A DNA stretch of 48,614 nucleotides from JBPCPM01 sp050999155 (lineage in GTDB: Bacteria > Actinomycetota > Thermoleophilia > Solirubrobacterales > 70-9): positions 1 to 48,614 of the forward strand of contig JBPCPM010000105.1 in the NCBI GenBank assembly GCA_050999155.1, in the 5' to 3' direction. The notes under the pieces are model-generated. The model searched no databases. It was given only the letters and a program-made list of their open reading frames with translations, and had not been told where the DNA came from. Position numbers and translations under genes: made by a program. Shown here piece by piece: positions 1-8,900 of the stretch (position 1 is its first letter; every line of letters starts with the position of its first letter).

Positions 1-37
1 TCCCCCCTCCCCCGCGGGGCTCGTCAGGACGTGCGGT

Positions 38-2176
38 CTACGACCCGGGTACCGGGGCGGGCTCGGCCGCCGCCGGCGCGCCGCCGCCGGCATCTGCTGC
101 CGGGGCGGGCGTCTCCGCGGCAGGCTCGTCCTGCCCGGCGGGCGCGGGAGTTGCTGCCTCGGGCGCTGGAGCTGGATCGGCCGCGGGGGTTTCGGCCTCG
201 GCTGCCGGCGCCGCATCGGGTGCCGGCGCGGCTTCGGGTGCCGGGACCGGCGACTCGGGCGCCGGGGAACCAGCCGCCGGAGCCTCGGGTGCCGGGGCCT
301 GGTCGGCCGCGGTCTCTGGGGCCTCGGGGGCTGGAGCCTGCTCGGGCGCCGGGACCGGCGACGCGGGCGTGTCGGCCGCGACGGGTGCCTGGGGGGCCTG
401 AGCCTGCGGCTGCTCGGCGATCTGCTGCTCAGGCGCGGCGCCCTGCGGTGCGGGGACCGGTGCCGGGGCGGCGAGAGCCGCAACCTCGGGGGCCGGTGCA
501 GCCGTCGGGGCCGGGGTGGGCGCCGGCTGTGGTGCCGGAGCGACGGCCTGGGGTTGCGCTACCGGCGCCGGCGCGGCGGGAACGGGAGCCGGTGCGGGAG
601 CGGCCGTGGCCTGCTGCTCGGTGCCCGTCGGGGCGACCGAGCCGGCCTGGGACGAGCCGGTCGGCTCGGCTGCGACCTTGGCGGCCGGGTACGCCTCGGG
701 CAGGGGGTCCTTGCCGCCGACGGCGCCGGAGTGCTTGACCGTCGGGGTGCCGCTGATCGTGGCCTTCCCCGACAGGTAGGCCTTGGGGTCCTTGGCCGAG
801 CCCTTGTACCGCGTTTCGAAATGCAGGTGCGGGCCGGTGGAGTTGCCAGTGGAACCGACGTAGCCGATCAGCTCGCCGGCGTGGACGGTGGCGCCCTTGC
901 TGGTGGCGAACTTCGACAGGTGGGCGTAGCACGTGGTCAGCGTCGAGGAGTGCTTGACGCAGATGAGGTTCCCGTACCCGCCCTGGGACTCCATGGTGGT
1001 CACCACGCCACAGGCCGCGGCCACGACCCTCGTGCCGGAGGGCGCAGCGATGTCGAGGCCTGAGTGCATCCGGCCCCAGCGCGGGCCGTACGGCGAGGTC
1101 TCGACCCCGCGCACCGGCTTGACGAGCTTGCTCGAGCCGCAGCTGAACGCGACCGGCTTGGTCGTCTTGGGTTCCGGAGAGGACTTCGGCGCGGGGGACG
1201 GAGCCGGAGCGGCCTTGGGCTTCGTCGCCTCCGGGGCGGCCGCCTTCTTCTCGGTTTCCTTGGGCTCGGGCGTGTCGGCGGACCTGTTGGGCTCCGCGTC
1301 GTCCTCGGCCTTCGGCTCCGCCGGGCTGGAGTCGGTCTTCTCGGTCTCGTCGGCCGACGGCGCCGGGTCTGCCGCCTGGCTCGTGTCGTCCGAGCCGCCG
1401 CGGTCCTCGGCCTCGACATCCTGCGCGACGAACGTGACATGGGCACCGCCCTCACCGTCCGGGCGCACGGAGGAGGCCCGCACCGTGATGTCGGCATCCT
1501 CGGGGACGTCGCTCGCCGGGGCGCTCGGGGCGGGGGCCGTGGTTGCCGACGCGCCGCCGGCGGCGGGGCCGAACAGGGCGCTCCAGGTCTCGACGCCGAC
1601 GACGCCGTCGGCGGTCAGGCCCGAGGAGCGCTGGAAGCTGCGCACGGCCCGCTCGGTTTCGGGTCCGAAGACGCCGTCGGCGGTGATCGACAGCACCTCT
1701 TGGACCTGCTTGACGGCCGGGCCACGGTCGCCACGGTCCAGGAGCAGGTCGAGCTTCTGCGGGGCGATGGCCCGGGCCGCGGGCGTGGTGGAGGCGGCGT
1801 CGGCGGTCGCAGCCGCAACGAGGCCGTCGAGGGCGAACGGCCCGCCGGGGGCGGCGGCGATGGCCGCGGTGGCGGCGTAGGAGAGCTTGCGCTGCCGCGA
1901 GGCGCGGCGGCGCTGCTGGGGCACGGTGATCCGTCGCTTGCGCGACCGCACGGCCGAGCTCGTCCACACATGGTGGTCGGCCAGGTCGCGGAAGGCGGCC
2001 GGGGCCACCTCGGGCGCACGGAGGTTCTCGAGGGTCTGGTCGGAGAGCCTCACCGAGCTGGAGATGGCTTCCGGACCACCGGCCGTACGCTGACGGCGCT
2101 GGGCCGAGCGTTCCATGGAGGTCTGCCAGAAATCGATACGGGCCAGATCGCGGCGGCTGTCAGGCATGCGGTTCAT
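38..2176 (-). CDS. M23-family peptidoglycan endopeptidase with PG-binding domain
   Basis: A 712-residue envelope protein that probably cleaves peptidoglycan cross-links. Residues 1-95 are basic and polar, followed by a hydrophobic segment (about 97-130), so it may be membrane-anchored rather than carry a classical signal peptide. A PG_binding_1 domain covers about 145-203. A Pro/Glu/Lys-rich linker leads to an M23 (LytM) domain at about 350-470. Its zinc ligands are visible as HSGLD (H371, D375) and HLH (H450, H452), with YAH between them. The last 200 or more residues are a Pro/Ala/Glu low-complexity tail. The gene lies directly downstream of a c-di-AMP riboswitch, which fits the known link between this riboswitch and actinobacterial wall hydrolases. 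The catalytic family is secure; the exact bond cleaved is not known. Confidence 0.9.
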   Translation of the reverse strand: MNRMPDSRRDLARIDFWQTSMERSAQRRQRTAGGPEAISSSVRLSDQTLENLRAPEVAPAAFRDLADHHVWTSSAVRSRKRRITVPQQRRRASRQRKLSYAATAAIAAAPGGPFALDGLVAAATADAASTTPAARAIAPQKLDLLLDRGDRGPAVKQVQEVLSITADGVFGPETERAVRSFQRSSGLTADGVVGVETWSALFGPAAGGASATTAPAPSAPASDVPEDADITVRASSVRPDGEGGAHVTFVAQDVEAEDRGGSDDTSQAADPAPSADETEKTDSSPAEPKAEDDAEPNRSADTPEPKETEKKAAAPEATKPKAAPAPSPAPKSSPEPKTTKPVAFSCGSSKLVKPVRGVETSPYGPRWGRMHSGLDIAAPSGTRVVAAACGVVTTMESQGGYGNLICVKHSSTLTTCYAHLSKFATSKGATVHAGELIGYVGSTGNSTGPHLHFETRYKGSAKDPKAYLSGKATISGTPTVKHSGAVGGKDPLPEAYPAAKVAAEPTGSSQAGSVAPTGTEQQATAAPAPAPVPAAPAPVAQPQAVAPAPQPAPTPAPTAAPAPEVAALAAPAPVPAPQGAAPEQQIAEQPQAQAPQAPVAADTPASPVPAPEQAPAPEAPETAADQAPAPEAPAAGSPAPESPVPAPEAAPAPDAAPAAEAETPAADPAPAPEAATPAPAGQDEPAAETPAPAADAGGGAPAAAEPAPVPGS
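40..700 (-). repeat. Pro/Ala-rich low-complexity repeat tract encoding the tail of the M23 protein
   Basis: The DNA is a degenerate array of short GCC/CCG/GGC-type units, encoding on the minus strand runs such as APAPE, PAPAP and EAPA. It forms the C-terminal tail after the M23 domain. Such tails may span or bind the wall, but no function can be read from the sequence. The tract is a likely site of replication slippage and of length variation between strains. Confidence 0.75.
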
Positions 2177-2191
2177 CCCTCTTTGGTGGTG

Positions 2192-2342
2192 GTGCCTACG
2201 GGGTTAGCTGTCGGGCTCGCGCGAAAGAGGTCGCGCTACACCGCATCTGCGGCGATTCGCCCCGGCGGCCGTGGCCGCTGGTGGTTCCCCCGATCCGCGA
2301 TCTCTGGAGAGGCGCGGATTCGGCTGACGTATGTAAAGGCCC
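2192..2342 (-). ncRNA. c-di-AMP riboswitch (ydaO-yuaA class)
   Basis: Read on the minus strand, the leader of the M23 gene carries the conserved blocks of the ydaO-yuaA class: GGGGGAACCA, then GGGGCGAATCGCCGCA, then CCCGACAGCTAACC followed by CGTAGGC. The closing helix can form between GCCT at the 5' side and AGGC at the 3' side. The element ends about 15 nt before the ATG. In actinobacteria this riboswitch commonly controls cell-wall hydrolases in response to c-di-AMP, and usually represses. The hydrolase context and the conserved blocks make the call strong. Confidence 0.93.
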
Positions 2343-2374
2343 AATGAGCGAGTGCTCACATGAGCTGGTCCGGC

Positions 2375-2380
2375 AGGGTA
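2375..2380 (-). promoter_or_regulatory. candidate -10 hexamer for the riboswitch-M23 transcript
   Basis: TACCCT on the minus strand, about 30 nt upstream of the riboswitch 5' helix, is in the right place to start the leader RNA. No convincing -35 element is visible. Confidence 0.35.
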
Positions 2381-2515
2381 GCGGTTCCTGCAACCCGGCG
2401 TGCAGAGACCGTCGATTCACAGGGTGCTGCTGGTCGGCCAGCGGCGCCGGGCAGCCCTCAGGGCGGCTTGGTCGCTCCCCCAGGATGGCCGGGGAGCCCA
2501 CGCGCGACCCCTAGC

Positions 2516-2521
2516 TACAAT
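2516..2521 (+). promoter_or_regulatory. -10 hexamer TACAAT, probably leaderless
   Basis: TACAAT ends 10 nt before the ATG at 2532, and there is no Shine-Dalgarno sequence between. This placement argues for the start at 2532 over an upstream in-frame ATG at 2400 that lies 5' of the hexamer. Confidence 0.55.
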
Positions 2522-2531
2522 CGTCGGCTTC

Positions 2532-4313
2532 ATGCGCGCTGCCCCCCACCGAGCGTTCGGCTATCTGAGAGCCCGCCCGGGGGTTCTGGCCATCCTCGTG
2601 CTGGCCCTCACCTGCGGCACCGTGATGCAGTCGATCGGGTGGGCCCAGACGGCCCACTACGCGCTGGTCAAGGCCATCGGCGACGGGACCCCGGAGATCG
2701 ACCGCTACCACTGGGAGACCAAGGACAAGGCCTACACCGACGGGCACTTCTACACCGTCAAGGCGCCGGGTCTCGCCTTCACGACCTATCCGGCCTTCGC
2801 CGCCCTGCGGGCCCTGGGGGGCGAAGAAGCCTCAACGCAGGCCGCGCGCAACGCGCGCCGCGAGGGCGCCAACCGCTGGCACCCCAAGCCGATCCCCTTG
2901 CGCAACTACGGCTCCAACCTCAACCGGGCCCAGGAGGTCCGCGAGACGGTGGCCAACGAGGCGGGGATGATCTGGGCCCTCACCTGGCTCGGCGTGATCA
3001 TCCCGTCGGCGGTGCTGCTGCTGCTGGTGCGGTCGCTGGCCGACCGGCTGGTGCCCGGGTACGGGACCCCGGCGGCGCTCACCCTCGGGCTCGGAACGCT
3101 GATCCTGCCCTTCACGACCGTGTACTTCTCGCACGTGATCTCGGCGATGCTCGGCTTCGCCGCCTTTGCCGTGCTGTGGCACGAACGCCAGGGCGGCGAG
3201 CGCCTTGGCCTCGTCGCCGGCGCGGGGGTGCTGGCCGGGCTCGGCGTCGTCTTCGAGTACCCCCTGGCCCTGGTCGGCGCCATCGTCGGGGTCTTCGCCA
3301 TCTCACGCGCGTTCACCGCTTCTCGGCGAGAGGCGGCGGTCGGGATCGTCCGGCGGGGGATGACCTACAGCGCGGGAGCGGTGCTGGCCGCGCTCCCGGT
3401 CGCCGCCTACAACGTCTGGGCCTTCGGGACGCCGGTGCACTCGTCCTACGCCAACGCGGTCCGCGTCCAGGGGCGAACGGGCCACCGCGAGCTCGGTCTC
3501 AACGGCGACGGGCTCTTCGGCATCACCCTTCCCGACCCCAAGGCGGCGCTGGACCTGATGTTCGCCGCCCGCGGGATCGTGACGATCACCCCCGTCGTCC
3601 TCATGGGCGTGGTCGGGATCGTGTTCCTGCACCGCCGCGGCCACCGGGCCGTCGCGTGGACCATCGCCGCGATGACGGTGGCTCACCTGCTCTACAACGC
3701 GGGCTACTGGCTGCCGTTCGGCGGCGGCTCGCCCGGACCGCGCTTTCTCATCCCGCTCATGCCGTTCCTGGCCCTGGGCATCGCCGCCGCGTGGAAGCGG
3801 CTGCCTGCCGTGACCCTGGCGCTGACCATCCCCTCGGTGGTCTTCATGGTGCTGGCCACGATCACGCACCCCCTGATCGGCGATCGCGACACCGGCCTGT
3901 GGGCCACCCGCGTGACCCAGGGCAACTTCGAGCACACCATCCTCACGGCCATGGGCCTTGGCAACGGCTGGCTCGCGATTACCCCATACATCGCCGGCAT
4001 CGCGGCGACGATCGTCTTCGCGGCGCTGGGCACCGGGCGCCTGGCCCTGGGCGACCTGCGTCCGGCGGTCGCGGTCACCGTGGCCTGGGCCTGCTTCTCG
4101 GCTCTCGGGCCGGAGCTCATGGGAGAGAAGGTCACCGCGGTCAACGGCAGCATGGGGGCGCTGTCGACGATCCTCGTGGCCGCGGCCCTGTCGTTGCTGA
4201 CGCTCTTCGGCCTGCGCGAGATCGACCGTGGCCGCCTGGCCGGGCTGACACGCACCGTGCGGCCTCCGCGGCCCCAGGGCCGGCCGAAGCCCGCGGTCCA
4301 GCGCTCGGGATGA
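2532..4313 (+). CDS. polytopic membrane protein, GT-C glycosyltransferase-like
   Basis: A 593-residue integral membrane protein with about ten or more predicted hydrophobic segments. It has a long extracytoplasmic loop after the first membrane segment containing acidic and aromatic residues (PEIDRYHW, DGHFYTVKAPG). This pattern of an early acidic loop followed by many helices resembles GT-C (PMT/ArnT-like) lipid-linked sugar transferases, but no decisive catalytic motif is visible. I start it at the ATG at 2532 because a -10 box lies just upstream. It ends tail to tail with another large membrane protein. The membrane location is certain; the enzymatic role is inference. Confidence 0.7.
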   Translation: MRAAPHRAFGYLRARPGVLAILVLALTCGTVMQSIGWAQTAHYALVKAIGDGTPEIDRYHWETKDKAYTDGHFYTVKAPGLAFTTYPAFAALRALGGEEASTQAARNARREGANRWHPKPIPLRNYGSNLNRAQEVRETVANEAGMIWALTWLGVIIPSAVLLLLVRSLADRLVPGYGTPAALTLGLGTLILPFTTVYFSHVISAMLGFAAFAVLWHERQGGERLGLVAGAGVLAGLGVVFEYPLALVGAIVGVFAISRAFTASRREAAVGIVRRGMTYSAGAVLAALPVAAYNVWAFGTPVHSSYANAVRVQGRTGHRELGLNGDGLFGITLPDPKAALDLMFAARGIVTITPVVLMGVVGIVFLHRRGHRAVAWTIAAMTVAHLLYNAGYWLPFGGGSPGPRFLIPLMPFLALGIAAAWKRLPAVTLALTIPSVVFMVLATITHPLIGDRDTGLWATRVTQGNFEHTILTAMGLGNGWLAITPYIAGIAATIVFAALGTGRLALGDLRPAVAVTVAWACFSALGPELMGEKVTAVNGSMGALSTILVAAALSLLTLFGLREIDRGRLAGLTRTVRPPRPQGRPKPAVQRSG

Positions 4314-4325
4314 CGCGCCGCGCGC

Positions 4326-6035
4326 CTACGGGCCGGTGCCCAGGCCGTAGATCGTCACCCGGTCAAGCCGGGTCCGGCGGACGCCGAGTCCACGGACCGG
4401 ACGCCGGTCGGCCCGCTCCCACGGGGTTCCGGCGGTGCGATCACGATGGAGCATCACCGTACGCACGCCGGCCGCGCGCAGGGCCCGGACCGAGTCGCGA
4501 TCGGGAAAGCTGCGGCTGCGCTCGACCAGCGAGAAGAAGCTCTCGGGGTTGAGGCTGCTGCGCCCGTTGACCAGGTCGGGGAAGCCGTCGGTCGACCACA
4601 GCAGGTAGCGACGGTTGTCCTCGGCTCGCAGGGCGGGGAGGTGGAGCTGGGGGCCGGCGTAGTCGCTGAAGGCCACAGGAGCGGCGGGAACCTGCGGCTG
4701 GGTCGGGCCCGCCGGCGGGGTGACCGAGAACCCCGCGCCCTCGACGAGGACCGCGACGCACAGCACGCCAGCCACGAGCGGCCCGGCGGCGCGCCCTGAA
4801 CCACGCTCGCGGACCGCGCCGGCCAGGCGCGCAGCCCCGAGCGCGGCGAGCAGGGCCAGACCGAGCGAGACCAGCGTGGTCAATCGCCCGGGGGTACGCA
4901 TCCCCTGCCAGCCGGGAAGCACCTCGTAGAGCACGCGGTAGGGCCACAGCAGCCCGCCCTGGGTGTGCATCCCGAAGGTCAGCAGCACGGTGCCCAGGAC
5001 CCCGAGCCCGAGGCCGAGGCGCAGCCGGCGCGGCCAGGCTGTCGCGCCGAGCCCGGCGACGGCCAGCGCGACGATCGCCAGCCCGGGAAACAGGGTCATC
5101 TCGGGGACGTTTTTCAGCGAGTCGCGTAGCGGACCGGTCAGCCCGCCCCAGAGCATGTTCTCGCCCGACGCGGTGAGGTACATCCACGGGGGCCCCGAGA
5201 ACGCCTCGATCTGGGCGACGGTGCGGCGGGCGTCGGGGAACTGGTCGACCACGGCCAGGTACGGCCGCGAGAGCACGTAGCCCACAAGCGCGAACAGCGC
5301 GCCGCCGACGGCATGGGCGGCGACCGTCCTCACAGACGGCCGTGGTCGCCCGGCGCGCATCCACACGACGCCGGCCACCACCGCGAGGGTCGCGAGCAGG
5401 TAGGCGAGGATCAATCCCAGCGAGAAGCCCAGCGACAGTTGCCAGGCGGCGACGGCCCAGCCGGCGACGACCAGGGCGGGCCGGCGCGCCCGGCTCCCAC
5501 GGGCGAGGAAGAACAGGGCAAGGGGAATGCCGCCGCTGGAGATCACGTGCAGATGGCCGTTCTGCTCCATCCGCCAGGGCGCGAAGGCGAACGCCGCTCC
5601 CGCCACGGCGGCCGGCCCCGGCCCGGCCCCCAGCTCGCGGGCCAGAAGGTAGGTCCCGGCGAAACACAGCGCGTACGCGCCGATGAACAGCAGGTCGTAG
5701 CGGGCAACAGCCGCGGTCGGCCCCGAGCCGACGAGCGCCGACGGGGCGTATCCGACCAGCGCATCGGAGTAGGCGAGCGTGTTCGGCTTAGGCCAGAACT
5801 GGTTGGACTGGAAGTAGTCGAAGGGCTGGGTGCCGAGCGCGTGCCCGCCCCAGGCGACCTGCCACGCCTGCGGCAGCGGATCTCCGAGGTCGAGCGGGAT
5901 CGTGCTGCCCAGGTTCCAGATCAGCGGCCAGCTCATCACGACCGAAAGGAGCAGCGACCCCGCCACGACGGCGGCGAGTTCGCGGAGCCCGATCGCCGCG
6001 GGCGAGCGGGGGGTGGCCCGGGGCGCGGTCTCCAT
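4326..6035 (-). CDS. polytopic membrane protein, YfhO/GT-C-like
   Basis: A 569-residue protein with many hydrophobic helices. The first helix is followed by a loop containing LDLGDPLPQ, the position where GT-C enzymes often carry an acidic metal or substrate-binding residue. FAPWRMEQNGHLH and a soluble C-terminal region of about 130 residues follow. Similar proteins are annotated as YfhO-like or glycosyltransferase family 39-like. The acceptor and donor cannot be told from the sequence. It is transcribed from a probable leaderless promoter (TAGGAT) and converges on the neighbouring GT-C-like gene, so the two are not co-transcribed. Confidence 0.7.
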   Translation of the reverse strand: METAPRATPRSPAAIGLRELAAVVAGSLLLSVVMSWPLIWNLGSTIPLDLGDPLPQAWQVAWGGHALGTQPFDYFQSNQFWPKPNTLAYSDALVGYAPSALVGSGPTAAVARYDLLFIGAYALCFAGTYLLARELGAGPGPAAVAGAAFAFAPWRMEQNGHLHVISSGGIPLALFFLARGSRARRPALVVAGWAVAAWQLSLGFSLGLILAYLLATLAVVAGVVWMRAGRPRPSVRTVAAHAVGGALFALVGYVLSRPYLAVVDQFPDARRTVAQIEAFSGPPWMYLTASGENMLWGGLTGPLRDSLKNVPEMTLFPGLAIVALAVAGLGATAWPRRLRLGLGLGVLGTVLLTFGMHTQGGLLWPYRVLYEVLPGWQGMRTPGRLTTLVSLGLALLAALGAARLAGAVRERGSGRAAGPLVAGVLCVAVLVEGAGFSVTPPAGPTQPQVPAAPVAFSDYAGPQLHLPALRAEDNRRYLLWSTDGFPDLVNGRSSLNPESFFSLVERSRSFPDRDSVRALRAAGVRTVMLHRDRTAGTPWERADRRPVRGLGVRRTRLDRVTIYGLGTGP

Positions 6036-6044
6036 GGCCCGGGA

Positions 6045-6050
6045 ATCCTA
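6045..6050 (-). promoter_or_regulatory. -10 hexamer TAGGAT, leaderless
   Basis: On the minus strand TAGGAT ends 9 nt before the ATG at 6035. No ribosome-binding site lies between. Confidence 0.6.
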
Positions 6051-6202
6051 CGGGCGGCGATCTCCGCCGGTCACAGAGCCGTCGCGACGATGGCGTCGAG
6101 GGGGTACGGTGGAGCTGGCCCCGGGGGTGCCGTCGGGTGACGGGCCCCCCGGGCCGGACACGGCTCCGATCGGAGCGCAAAACGCGGGAGGAGACACCAG
6201 CG

Positions 6203-6682
6203 GTGGAGCAGGCGAGCGCATCACGGTCGGATTCGGCGGGCGACGCTCAGGCGGCCATAGGGGGGCGGATCCGGCTGATCGGCATTGCCGCGCTGGTGGT
6301 TGCGCTCATCGCCATCCTGCTCGGCAACGTTGTCGGCAACGAGCAAGGCGAGGAAGGCGGCGTCGGCTACCTGATCCTGTTCGGGATTCTCAACGCCCTG
6401 CTGGCCGGCGGCATCTTCCTGTGGCTGCTCCCGACGATCAGCGGCGCCGTCGAGAAGTACCGGCCGGCCCTGTGGGGCATCGGCCTCGGTGCGGCGGCAG
6501 TCATCGCGGTCTTCGTCTACTGGACCGGCTTCGTGTTCGTGCTCGGTCCGGCTGCCGTGGTGGCCGGGATGATGAGCCGCGGGCGGGGTTCTGAGGGCAC
6601 ACCCTCGATGATCGCGCTCGGCCTCGGGGCCGGGACCACGGTCGCCGGTCTGCTGATCCTGCTCTTCACCGAGGTCCTCTAG
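6203..6682 (+). CDS. small four-helix membrane protein of unknown function
   Basis: 159 residues with a short polar N-terminus and about four hydrophobic helices (for example IGIAALVVALIAILLG). I chose GTG 6203 because GGGAGGAG at 6186-6193 is a good Shine-Dalgarno at 9-nt spacing; the frame is open further upstream, to 6137. A possible -10 (TACGGT, 6105-6110) would give a leader of roughly 90 nt. It is followed 29 nt later by a lipoprotein gene, so the pair is probably an operon. I recognise no family. Confidence 0.75.
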   Translation: MEQASASRSDSAGDAQAAIGGRIRLIGIAALVVALIAILLGNVVGNEQGEEGGVGYLILFGILNALLAGGIFLWLLPTISGAVEKYRPALWGIGLGAAAVIAVFVYWTGFVFVLGPAAVVAGMMSRGRGSEGTPSMIALGLGAGTTVAGLLILLFTEVL

Positions 6683-6711
6683 CGGACCGGACGGGAGGCG
6701 GAGGCAACACC

Positions 6712-7530
6712 GTGTGGGCCCGGCGGACCGGCCGGATCGCGGCGGCGATCGCCGTGTCGCTTGCGCTGGCCGTCGCAGGGTGCGGCTCCAACGAGACCAC
6801 ACCTGCCGACCCGCAGAGCCCTGGCGCTTTGAACGCCTCCGACGATTCCGTCGTCGGAGAGTCGGTGGAGCTCGTCGAGCGCAGCGCGCGGCGGTTGGAG
6901 GATCCGGCCACCGGCACCCTGACCGACCCGGACTTCGCCGGAGGGCTCGCCCCCGACGAACGGGCTCAGGCGCGCGAGTCGTTGCGGCTGGGAGTCACGG
7001 CGGTCATCAGTGCCTTGGAGGAGGAGCGCCCGGACACGATGATCGCCAGCCAGGACGGAGCGACGGTGCGCGTCGTGCTGACCCGCCTCGCCGAGCTGGC
7101 GGCGGGTCCGGAGCCGTCGCTCGCCCGCAAGCTGCGCCGGACCCGCCAGGCCCTGAGCCCTACGGCCGACGGTGGTGCGTCGGCGGCGTCCCCGTCGGAG
7201 CTCGAGCTCGAGGCGCGGCGGGGGGACCCGACGCTTCTCGACCAGGTCTCCGACCGGCTGCAGGCCGAGAGCTACATCGTGCGCGAGAACTCTCGGCTGG
7301 AAGGGGCGCCCCGCCCGCTCGCGGGTCTCGACGTGAACTTCGAGGACCTGCGGGGCCTGATCCTGCTGTACCCGACTGAGGCGGCAGCCGAGCGCGAGCG
7401 CAAGCGCCTGACGAGCGGCGGCGGCGAGATCGAGGTGCGGGCGCTGCGGCGCGGTCCCCGCCTGTACCTGTCGACGTCGGGTGGGGCGGCGGCGTTGAAG
7501 CGGATGGCCAGGATCGCCGAGGGCGGCTGA
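6712..7530 (+). CDS. putative lipoprotein of unknown function
   Basis: 272 residues. The N-terminus is a lipoprotein signal peptide ending in the lipobox LAVAGC, so the protein should be lipid-anchored on the outer face of the membrane. The mature part is mostly polar, rich in Glu, Arg and Ala, and probably helical; no catalytic motif is seen. The GTG start is preceded by GGGAGGCGGAGG at good spacing. It follows the small membrane protein in the same orientation. Function unknown. Confidence 0.75.
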   Translation: MWARRTGRIAAAIAVSLALAVAGCGSNETTPADPQSPGALNASDDSVVGESVELVERSARRLEDPATGTLTDPDFAGGLAPDERAQARESLRLGVTAVISALEEERPDTMIASQDGATVRVVLTRLAELAAGPEPSLARKLRRTRQALSPTADGGASAASPSELELEARRGDPTLLDQVSDRLQAESYIVRENSRLEGAPRPLAGLDVNFEDLRGLILLYPTEAAAERERKRLTSGGGEIEVRALRRGPRLYLSTSGGAAALKRMARIAEGG

Positions 7531-7617
7531 CCGGGTGCTCGCACGGGCCCTCGGCCCGGCGCCGGAGGAGCGGGACCAAGGCATCGCGACGTCGGGCGGC
7601 GGCGCCCACCCGGTCGG

Positions 7618-8127
7618 CTAGGAGCTGCCGCCGGTCGCGTCGCCGTTGGGGCTGCCGGCGAGCTGCTCGCGCTCAGCGAGACGATTCTCTCGGCGCAGGC
7701 CCGCCTCGCGCTCGCGGCGTTTCTCGACCTCACCGTCGGTGGTCAGCCCGGGGAACGTGGTCGGGCGACCGTCGGTGTCGAGCGCGACCATCGTCAGGTA
7801 GGCCGTCGAGGTGTGGCGGAGGTCCCCGGTGTACGGGTCTTCGGCCTCGACCCGTACCCCGACCTCCATCGAGGTCTTCCACACGGCGTTGACGCTGGCG
7901 CTGCAGCGCAGCAGGTCGCCGATGTTCACGGGGTGCAGGAAGCTCATGCGGTCCATGGCGGCCGTCACGACCCGGCAGCCGGAGTGACGGATCGCCGCGA
8001 GGCCCGCGGCTTCGTCGCACAGCTTCATGACGATGCCGCCGTGGACGTTGCCGGCGCTGTTTGCGTCGGTGATGCCCATCCAGCGCACCAGCACGCTGCG
8101 CGAGTGGTCCACCGGCCGCGGGCCCAC
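7618..8127 (-). CDS. acyl-CoA thioesterase, hotdog fold (YciA/BFIT type)
   Basis: A 169-residue single hotdog domain. The family signature is visible as NSAGNVHGG followed by KLCDEAAG, containing the conserved Asn and Asp region used to hydrolyse acyl-CoA thioesters. An Arg/Glu-rich C-terminal tail of about 40 residues follows. I place the start at GTG 8127, five nt after the hemolysin-III stop codon, with AAGGGCTGA as a weak ribosome-binding site; a second GTG seven codons in is an alternative. The tight spacing implies co-transcription with the hemolysin-III gene. Substrate chain length cannot be predicted. Confidence 0.85.
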   Translation of the reverse strand: MGPRPVDHSRSVLVRWMGITDANSAGNVHGGIVMKLCDEAAGLAAIRHSGCRVVTAAMDRMSFLHPVNIGDLLRCSASVNAVWKTSMEVGVRVEAEDPYTGDLRHTSTAYLTMVALDTDGRPTTFPGLTTDGEVEKRREREAGLRRENRLAEREQLAGSPNGDATGGSS

Positions 8128-8132
8128 CGGTA

Positions 8133-8795
8133 TCAGCCCTTGGGCAGGGCGTGGAAGGCCACCACGGCGAAGTGCAGCGCGGCGGCCGTCACCACGAGGA
8201 TGTGGAAGATCTCGTGGTAGCCGAACACCCGCGGCGAGGGATCCGGGCGGCCCCGCGCGTAGATGATCGCGCCAACGGTGTAGAGCAGGCCGCCAGCCCC
8301 GACCAGCGAGATCCCCGTCGGGCCGAGACCCTCGATCAGCTGCTTGGCTGGGACGAGCGCGACCCAGCCCAGGGCGATGTAGGTAAGGGCGCTGAGCCAC
8401 TTGGGGCAGGTCGTCCACAGCAGATGCATGGTGATGCCGGCGCCGGCCCCGGCCCACACGGTGACGAGGATCACGGTGGCCAGCGTCCCGTCCAGGACGA
8501 GCAGGGCGAACGGTGTGTAGGTGCCGGCGATCATCACGAAGATCATCGAGTGGTCGAGCCGGCGCATCAGCAGGCGGGCCCGGGCCGTCGCCCAGGTGAT
8601 GCGGTGGTAGGCGGCGCTGGTCGTGAACAGGGCGACGACGCTGAAGGCGTAGATCGCCGCAGCGGTGGTCGCCCGGCTGCCGTCGGCAACGATGACCAGA
8701 GCGATGCCCAGGCCGGCGAACACGATCGCCGCGACCTGGTGTGAGACGCCGCGCAGCAGGGGCTTGACGGGCTGCATCTCGGTGGTGTTACCCAT
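8133..8795 (-). CDS. hemolysin III / PAQR family membrane protein
   Basis: A 220-residue seven-helix membrane protein of the HlyIII/PAQR (YqfA) family. Conserved family motifs are present: SAAYHR, LDHSMIF and GYHEIFH, whose His residues form the metal site in PAQR proteins. The frame stays open far upstream, antisense to metH, but homology begins at MGNTTEM, and the -10 box TATCCT lies just before this ATG. The thioesterase gene follows at once. HlyIII proteins are linked to membrane homeostasis; haemolytic activity should not be assumed. Confidence 0.9.
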   Translation of the reverse strand: MGNTTEMQPVKPLLRGVSHQVAAIVFAGLGIALVIVADGSRATTAAAIYAFSVVALFTTSAAYHRITWATARARLLMRRLDHSMIFVMIAGTYTPFALLVLDGTLATVILVTVWAGAGAGITMHLLWTTCPKWLSALTYIALGWVALVPAKQLIEGLGPTGISLVGAGGLLYTVGAIIYARGRPDPSPRVFGYHEIFHILVVTAAALHFAVVAFHALPKG

Positions 8796-8801
8796 GGTTC
8801 G

Positions 8802-8807
8802 AGGATA
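8802..8807 (-). promoter_or_regulatory. -10 hexamer TATCCT, leaderless
   Basis: On the minus strand TATCCT ends 6 nt before the ATG at 8795, without a Shine-Dalgarno. Confidence 0.6.
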
Positions 8808-8885
8808 CCCAGATTCGACTGTTTCGATGTCTTTGTCGTCGAGGCTGCGCGCCGCCCGAGGCCGTGACTGCCGACCGGCCCCCGG

Positions 8886-8891
8886 TAGGAT
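8886..8891 (+). promoter_or_regulatory. -10 hexamer TAGGAT for metH, leaderless
   Basis: TAGGAT ends 9 nt before GTG 8901. GTGACT at 8864-8869, 16 nt upstream, could be the -35. No B12 or SAM riboswitch fits in the remaining space. Confidence 0.6.
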
Positions 8892-8900
8892 GGCCGATCC

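Noticed and set aside
60..700. Plus-strand frames over the M23 tail region
   Set aside because: They are mirror images of the Pro/Ala repeat tract, without start signals or family features.
8796..8900. Cobalamin riboswitch before metH
   Set aside because: The gap is only about 100 nt, contains a leaderless promoter at its end, and has no B12-box-like sequence.
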